NCBI GenBank assembly: GCA_964612515.1
Contig: CAZTCX010000113.1
Location: forward strand, 1-11,790
DNA from: SABY01 sp964612515
Lineage (GTDB): Bacteria; Bacteroidota; Bacteroidia; Bacteroidales; 4484-276
DNA: 11,790 bases
Direction: 5' to 3'
The notes beneath the pieces are model-generated. The model did not search any database and had not been told where the DNA came from. It saw only the letters and a list, made by a program, of their open reading frames with translations. This document shows positions 6,838 through 11,790 of this stretch, one piece after another. Every line of letters starts with the position of its first letter. Within the stretch, counting starts at the first letter, position 1. The position numbers were made by a program, and so were the translations under genes.

Positions 6838-8070
6838 ATGGAACTACAAAGTATCAAACTACGATTTGGCATTATTGGCAACACCAACGGTCTTAACCGC
6901 GCGCTAGACATTGCTGTGCAGGTGGCGCCCACCGACCTCACGGTGCTCATCACCGGCGAAAGTGGCACGGGCAAAGAAGTTTTCCCGCAGATCATCCATC
7001 AACTTTCCTCACGCAAACATGGGTCTTACATCGCTGTGAATTGTGGAGCCATTCCAGAAGGAACCATCGATTCCGAACTCTTTGGCCACGAAAAAGGCTC
7101 ATTCACCGGCGCCCACGAAGCACGCAAAGGCTATTTTGAAGTGGCAAGCGGCGGAACCATTTTCCTGGATGAAGTTGCCGAGTTGCCCATATCCACGCAA
7201 GTGCGCCTGCTGCGTGTACTCGAAACCGGTGAATTCTTAAAAGTTGGTTCTTCAAAAGTTATCAAAACCGATGTTCGCGTTATTGCCGCCACCAATGTAA
7301 ACGTTCCCGAAGCCATCGACAAAGGGAACTTCAGGCAAGATCTGTATTACCGCCTGAGTACCGTGCCCATTTTCATCCCGCCATTGCGCGAACGCAAAGA
7401 AGACATCCATTTGCTCTTTCGTAAATTTGCCAGCGACTTTGCCGAAAAATATCGCATGCCTCCGCTGCAACTCACCCCCGACGCTGTGACCATGCTTACC
7501 GAATATCGGTGGGATGGCAATGTGCGTCAGCTTAAAAATATTACGGAACAGATTTCGATCATTGAAAATGAACGCGAGATAACAGCACAAACGATGATGA
7601 AGTATCTGCCGGAGGCATATGTGCCCAGGCTGCCGGTACTTTATGCCAACAAGGCGGAATATAAAGACATGACCGAGCGCGACATCCTCTACAAAATACT
7701 TTTCGACATGCGCCGCGACGTAACTGAACTAAAGCAGTCGGTGCTGGAGATCATCCGTCACGGAGGCGTACAGGAGCTTAAGCAAAGTAACCCACAGCTT
7801 GTCAAGAAATTATATCACGACATTAGCAGCCTCAATCAGGATAGACCCCACGAGATGGAAATCCGCACCGACTATGAACCTTATGTGGAGGCTGAGCCCA
7901 TGGAGGAAATAATAGAGGAGGAGGAATCGTTGTCGATATCGCAAAAAGAAGCCGACCTGATACGACGGGCGCTGGAAAAACATCGCGGCAAACGCAAGCT
8001 GGCTGCCCTCGACCTGGGTATCTCCGAGCGTACACTTTACCGAAAGATCAAAGAATACAAAATCACATAA
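6838..8070 (+). CDS. Sigma-54-dependent transcriptional activator, no receiver domain
   Basis: This 410-aa bacterial enhancer-binding protein starts almost directly with the AAA+ domain and lacks a response-regulator receiver or other N-terminal sensor. Motifs are Walker A GESGTGKE (40-47), the sigma-54-contacting loop GSFTGA (87-92, normally GAFTGA), Walker B TIFLDE (107-112), sensor I AATN (150-153), arginine-finger region FRQDLYYRL (165-173) and sensor II GNVRQLKN (227-234). A linker of about 100 residues follows. It includes the acidic stretch EAEPMEEIIEEEE (351-363), then a Fis-type helix-turn-helix (about 384-407, LAALDLGISERTLYRKI). Without a receiver, activity may be set by expression level, by a partner protein or by the linker. 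lptE follows 3 nt later and is surely co-transcribed. Targets are unknown, and no clear -24/-12 promoter was found in this window. Confidence 0.95.
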   Translation: MELQSIKLRFGIIGNTNGLNRALDIAVQVAPTDLTVLITGESGTGKEVFPQIIHQLSSRKHGSYIAVNCGAIPEGTIDSELFGHEKGSFTGAHEARKGYFEVASGGTIFLDEVAELPISTQVRLLRVLETGEFLKVGSSKVIKTDVRVIAATNVNVPEAIDKGNFRQDLYYRLSTVPIFIPPLRERKEDIHLLFRKFASDFAEKYRMPPLQLTPDAVTMLTEYRWDGNVRQLKNITEQISIIENEREITAQTMMKYLPEAYVPRLPVLYANKAEYKDMTERDILYKILFDMRRDVTELKQSVLEIIRHGGVQELKQSNPQLVKKLYHDISSLNQDRPHEMEIRTDYEPYVEAEPMEEIIEEEESLSISQKEADLIRRALEKHRGKRKLAALDLGISERTLYRKIKEYKIT

Positions 8071-8073
8071 CGT

Positions 8074-8589
8074 ATGCACACCCGATTTTTTGTGAGATTC
8101 CTTTTCTTAATCATTGCGCTAAGCGCCACTTCGTGCACCGTCAACTATAGCTTTACGGGCGCTTCGATACCGCCGGAAGTGAAAACTATCCGCATCGACT
8201 ATTTTGAAAACAACGCACCACTCATCAATCCGACGCTGAGCCAGCAGCTAACCGACCTGTTGCGCAGCAAGTTCCAGTCGCAGACCAACCTTATCATTGT
8301 TACCGAAGGTGGCGACATGGTGATAAATGGCCAGATAACCGGCTACAACACCAGCCCTACGGCCATCCAAAGCGACGACCTCGCTGCACTCAACCGCCTC
8401 ACCATTACCCTAAAGGTGACCTTTGATAATAAATACGACAAAGCACAAAGTTTCGAAAATCAGACTTTCAGCCGCTACGAAGATTATCCCAGCACCACGC
8501 CGCTTTCCGAAGTTTCGGACAATTATGTGCCGCTCATCTCGGAACTACTTGTGGAGGATATCTTCAACAAAACAGTAGTAAACTGGTGA
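8074..8589 (+). CDS. lptE: LPS-assembly lipoprotein LptE
   Basis: This 171-aa outer-membrane lipoprotein is predicted to plug and support LptD in delivering LPS to the cell surface. A short basic N-terminus, a hydrophobic core (residues 5-16) and the lipobox LSATSC place the lipidated cysteine at position 21. The mature part begins TVNYSFTGASIPPEVKTIRIDYFENNA, typical of the Bacteroidota LptE family. It continues as an alpha/beta domain with a predicted long strand and helix set (LSQQLTDLLRSKF; ITLKVTFDNKYDK). The ATG is 3 nt after the stop of the sigma-54 activator, an arrangement I recall from other Bacteroidales. The assignment rests on the start of the mature region, the lipobox and the neighbourhood. 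Confidence 0.88.
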   Translation: MHTRFFVRFLFLIIALSATSCTVNYSFTGASIPPEVKTIRIDYFENNAPLINPTLSQQLTDLLRSKFQSQTNLIIVTEGGDMVINGQITGYNTSPTAIQSDDLAALNRLTITLKVTFDNKYDKAQSFENQTFSRYEDYPSTTPLSEVSDNYVPLISELLVEDIFNKTVVNW

Positions 8590-8611
8590 CACATTAAATT
8601 AATGTTAACAA

Positions 8612-8641
8612 TTTGAACTTATGCCCTTAAGGGTAGTTTTA
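8612..8641 (+). promoter_or_regulatory. Candidate promoter for the gamma-carbonic-anhydrase-like gene
   Basis: TTTG (8612-8615) and TAGTTTTA (8634-8641, one mismatch to TAnnTTTG) are separated by 18 nt. The spacer ends with the perfect 10-bp palindrome CCCTTAAGGG (8624-8633). The leader would be about 25 nt. Confidence 0.4.
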
Positions 8642-8670
8642 CAGGAATATTTTAAAAAATTAAAACAAAG

Positions 8671-9186
8671 ATGGCTCTGATAAAAACCGTCAATGGATCG
8701 ACTCCCAAGGTTGGGAAAAATACCTTTCTGGCCGACAATGCTACGCTGGTGGGCGATGTAATTATGGGCGACAACTGCAGCGTGTGGTTCAATGCAATAA
8801 TACGTGGCGACGTGCACTACATTCGCATCGGCAACCAGGTAAACATTCAGGATGGCGCCATCATACATTGCACCTACAAAATAGCACCGGTAAACATTGG
8901 CAACTACGTCTCGATAGCGCACAATGCCATCGTGCACGGCTGTACCATCCACGACAATGTGCTCATTGGCATGGGCGCCATTATTATGGATCATGCCATA
9001 ATCGAAAGCAACTCCATAATTGCCGCCGGAGCGCTGGTAGCCAAAAATACGGTGGTACCTTCGGGAACTGTTTGGGCAGGCATCCCGGCCAAAAAAATTA
9101 AAGACATCAGCAAGGAGCTGATGGAAGGTGAGATACAGCGCATCGCCGAGAGCTATACCATGTATGCTTCGTGGTATCGGGAGTAA
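8671..9186 (+). CDS. Gamma-carbonic-anhydrase-like hexapeptide-repeat protein (YrdA/PaaY type)
   Basis: This 171-aa left-handed parallel beta-helix protein has repeating hexapeptides from about residue 12 to 130, then a C-terminal helix. The zinc ligands of gamma-class carbonic anhydrases are conserved: His66 (GAIIHCTY), His84 and His89 (IAHNAIVHGC, with the HxxxxH spacing). So are the Arg45/Asp47 pair (IIRGDVHY) and Gln60/Asp61 (IQDG). The acidic loop that carries the proton-shuttle glutamates of archaeal Cam appears to be absent, so this is the short, YrdA-like type, whose carbonic anhydrase activity is often unproven. It probably assembles as a trimer with metal sites between subunits. It follows lptE by 81 nt and has a candidate promoter of its own. 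A CAAAT-type repeat begins 11 nt after its stop. Confidence 0.92.
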   Translation: MALIKTVNGSTPKVGKNTFLADNATLVGDVIMGDNCSVWFNAIIRGDVHYIRIGNQVNIQDGAIIHCTYKIAPVNIGNYVSIAHNAIVHGCTIHDNVLIGMGAIIMDHAIIESNSIIAAGALVAKNTVVPSGTVWAGIPAKKIKDISKELMEGEIQRIAESYTMYASWYRE

Positions 9187-9538
9187 ATCGCAAAACACAA
9201 ATTTCCAAATGACAAATAAATCACAAAGATCAAAATTCAAATTTAAAGGTTAAGAAATCACTTCCATAAAATAGCCGCTGGTTGAGCTGGTTGTTGCGCT
9301 TGTCGAAATCAATCGAAACCTGGCCATTGAATTATAGTTGTGATTTGTTTTTTGTAATTTGAATTTTAACCGAAACATTTTAAATGTCCGTGACAATAAT
9401 ATTTTGAAGAATGGGCGGAAAAGCATATCGTTTTTGCTCATTAAAAAATTGTTAATTGATTTCTTCTTTGCAATAAAAGGAAGGGATCACAGGTTTTTGA
9501 GTTAAATTTTTTAATCCAATAAAAGAAAGGAATACCAA
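9187..9538. other. 352-nt intergenic region, repeat-rich, ahead of the GAPDH pair
   Basis: I see no gene here. An antisense frame at 9250-9441 (minus) is composed largely of repeat sequence and is not credible. The left part is the CAAAT-type repeat copy 2. The right part (about 9375-9538) is A/T-rich and must contain the promoter of the GAPDH pair, but no exact TAnnTTTG with a TTTG box was found; TAAATTTT at 9503-9510 is the nearest. AAAGG (9526-9530) lies 8 nt before the ATG at 9539 and is a modest ribosome binding site. Confidence 0.55.
9198..9367. repeat. CAAAT-type interspersed repeat with inverted arms, copy 2, carrying an internal segment
   Basis: Positions 9198-9221 match copy 1 (5997-6019) except for one inserted base. 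AAAATTCAAATT (9232-9243) is perfectly inverted as AATTTGAATTTT (9356-9367). GATTTGTTTT (9342-9351) also recurs in the right arm of copy 1 (6090-6099). Between the arms is a G/C-richer segment with CGCTGGTTGAGC (9277-9288) and CTTGTCGAAATC (9299-9310), absent from copy 1. This resembles a second short repeat family nested in the first. Confidence 0.6.
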
Positions 9539-10560
9539 ATGAAAAAAGTTCGATTGGGCTTAATGGGATTTGGCGAGATCAATCGTCATTTATACCGTTT
9601 ATGCCTCGAGGGCGAGCATATCGAAGTGGTGGCCATCAGCGACATCGGGCGTCCGGAGATACTGGTGTACTTGCTGCAGTCAGAGTCGAAGCGCAAACGC
9701 GGCGACGTTGATGTGAAGCTGGAAGGTAACTACCTGGTGTCGAGAAATGGCCGTGCCCGATTTGTTACCGGCAAAGGACCTGGTGATGTACCCTGGGATA
9801 CTTTGGGTGTAGATGTGGTGGTTGACGCTACCGGAAAGTATCGCACACGCGCAGAAATGGAAGGACATCTCAGAGGAGGCGCCAAGCGCGTAATCCTAGC
9901 TTCCCTGCCCGACGACGATCTGGATCGCATCGTAATAAATGGTGTGAACGATACGACCATGAAGAAATCTGATAAACTCATTTCGGCCGGTTCAAGCACC
10001 ACCAACGCTACGGCCATCATGCTCAAGATTCTTGATGAAGCGTTTGGCGTCGACTACGCCATGCTCACCACCGTGCATTCTTATACCGCCGATCAGCCCC
10101 TGCGCGACACCGCAGGCAGCGACTTCCGCAGAAGCCGCTCGGCAGCCGAAAATATCATCCCCAACGAAACGCCAACGCCATACTGGATAGAAAAGATTCT
10201 TCCCGAGTTTCAGGGACGCATCGAAGGCACCGCCCTCAATGTGCCAATCCCGGCAGGCTCGTTGCTCGACCTCACCCTGGTGATGCGTAACCCCGAGGTA
10301 ACCATCAAACAAATTGATGCTGCCATCGAGGCTGTTGCCAAAAAGCTCCCGGGAATCTTCGAAATCATGGAAGACCCCATCGTTTCTGTGGATGTGGTTG
10401 GAAACCGCCACTCAGTAATTTACGACAAACAGGCCACCATGCACTCAAAAGGTAAAATGGTAAAAGTGCTTATCTGGTACCACAATACCCTGGCTATGGC
10501 CTCACGCATAAAAGACCTCATTGTTGCTTATGATAAACTTAATACCGAAGGAGGTTCTAA

Positions 10561-10564
<4 letters not shown>
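9539..10564 (+). CDS. GAPDH-family paralogue with Ser in place of the catalytic Cys (predicted pseudoenzyme)
   Basis: This 341-aa protein is collinear with the GAPDH encoded next door: an N-terminal Rossmann domain, the S-loop region, then a C-terminal catalytic domain. The active-site segment reads SAGSSTTNATA (149-159), so Ser153 stands where GAPDH has its nucleophilic Cys. The base His180 (TTVHSYTADQ) is kept. The NAD fingerprint is GFGEINR (10-16) instead of GFGRIGR, although Asp35 is present. The phosphate-binding arginine of CRVPVPDGS is Asn234 (ALNVPIPAGS), the TTTG anion loop is NETP, and the C-terminal WYDNEWGYS is WYHNTLAMA. Loss of the cysteine should abolish thioester-forming oxidative phosphorylation. 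The frame is intact and full length, so this is not a decaying pseudogene. It overlaps the next gene by ATGA. A regulatory or structural partner of GAPDH, or a new activity, is possible. Confidence 0.9.
10548..10554 (+). promoter_or_regulatory. Strong Shine-Dalgarno inside the end of the upstream GAPDH paralogue
   Basis: AAGGAGG lies 6 nt before the ATG at 10561 and is encoded within the last codons of the preceding gene. It is by far the best ribosome binding site in the window and fixes the start at 10561 rather than at the second Met (10567). With the ATGA overlap it allows both termination-reinitiation and independent initiation. Confidence 0.8.
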
Positions 10565-11568
<1,004 letters not shown>

Positions 11569-11603
11569 AAATACAGCGGCATTGCCGCATGATACACGAT
11601 AAG

Positions 11604-11636
11604 CGGGAGGCAATTAATTTTGTCTCCCGTTTTTTT
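11604..11636 (+). terminator. Rho-independent terminator after the GAPDH pair
   Basis: CGGGAGGCAA (11604-11613) pairs with TTGTCTCCCG (11620-11629) in a 10-bp stem with one G-U pair and a 6-nt loop, followed by seven T (11630-11636). It starts 36 nt after the gap stop codon and is a textbook intrinsic terminator. Confidence 0.92.
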
Positions 11637-11653
11637 GTGTAAATATTCGTTTG

Positions 11654-11790
11654 GAGCCAAAGCCCAATAAAACTTCGTATCCAATTCCCCCGGTCTAAAG
11701 GCCGGGGTCAGTGATCCGTGCTGTTTGTGTTCTTTAGCCATTTGAAATTGGAGCTCTTTCAGTTGCCATAGCTAATGATTTTTCATCCGG
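11654..11790. repeat. REP-like palindromic element and non-coding right edge
   Basis: CCCCGGTC (11688-11695) and GGCCGGGG (11700-11707) form an 8-bp stem with one G-U pair around a TAAA loop. AGCCCAATAAA lies to the left (11661-11671) and also occurs at 4923-4933. There is no U-tract, so it is not a terminator. No gene is visible from 11708 to the edge. A minus-strand frame is open from the edge to a TAA at 11734-11736 and could in principle be the tail of a gene beyond the window, but it is too short to judge. Confidence 0.55.

Noticed and set aside
9250..9441. A 63-codon minus-strand frame in the gap before the GAPDH pair.
   Set aside because: Most of it is the CAAAT-type repeat and its inner segment. 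The composition is that of translated repeat, and there is no start signal or family resemblance.
11688..11707. The GC hairpin at the right edge as a second terminator.
   Set aside because: No U-tract follows on either strand; a strong terminator already lies at 11604-11636.

Overview
The window looks like a chromosomal segment of a Gram-negative bacterium of the Bacteroidota, most likely a Bacteroidales/Marinilabiliales-type environmental lineage. The signs are the protein families themselves (an OCT-less Obg with SKSD in place of NKxD, and a receiver-less sigma-54 activator directly ahead of lptE), several TAnnTTTG-type -7 promoter elements in front of genes, few Shine-Dalgarno sequences, and lipid A genes (lpxK, lptE). 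No rRNA, tRNA, CRISPR array or intact transposon was seen.

Left part, minus strand (1-4023): the N-terminal 100 codons of a transketolase run off the left edge. To its right, a five-gene minus-strand cluster runs purE - pyrE - SRPBCC-like protein - lpxK - punA, tightly packed with a 4-nt and a 74-nt overlap. It is followed by a hairpin terminator. The cluster mixes purine synthesis, pyrimidine synthesis, purine salvage and lipid A phosphorylation.

Middle part, plus strand (4177-9186): hpt is divergent from purE across a short region carrying a -7-like box for each direction. Then come obg, a PAP2 membrane phosphatase, a sigma-54-dependent activator coupled to the lipoprotein LptE, and a gamma-carbonic-anhydrase-like hexapeptide protein. 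The theme is envelope, nucleotide salvage and ribosome assembly. Intergenic gaps here carry A/T-rich, CAAAT-type interspersed repeats.

Right part (9539-11568): two tandem GAPDH-family genes overlap by ATGA. The downstream one is a canonical NAD-type GAPDH. The upstream one is an intact, full-length paralogue whose catalytic cysteine is a serine and which has lost the phosphate-binding arginine and the C-terminal aromatic NAD contacts. This predicted GAPDH pseudoenzyme, co-translated with the real enzyme, is the most interesting item in the window. A strong intrinsic terminator ends the pair, followed by a REP-like palindromic repeat at the right edge.
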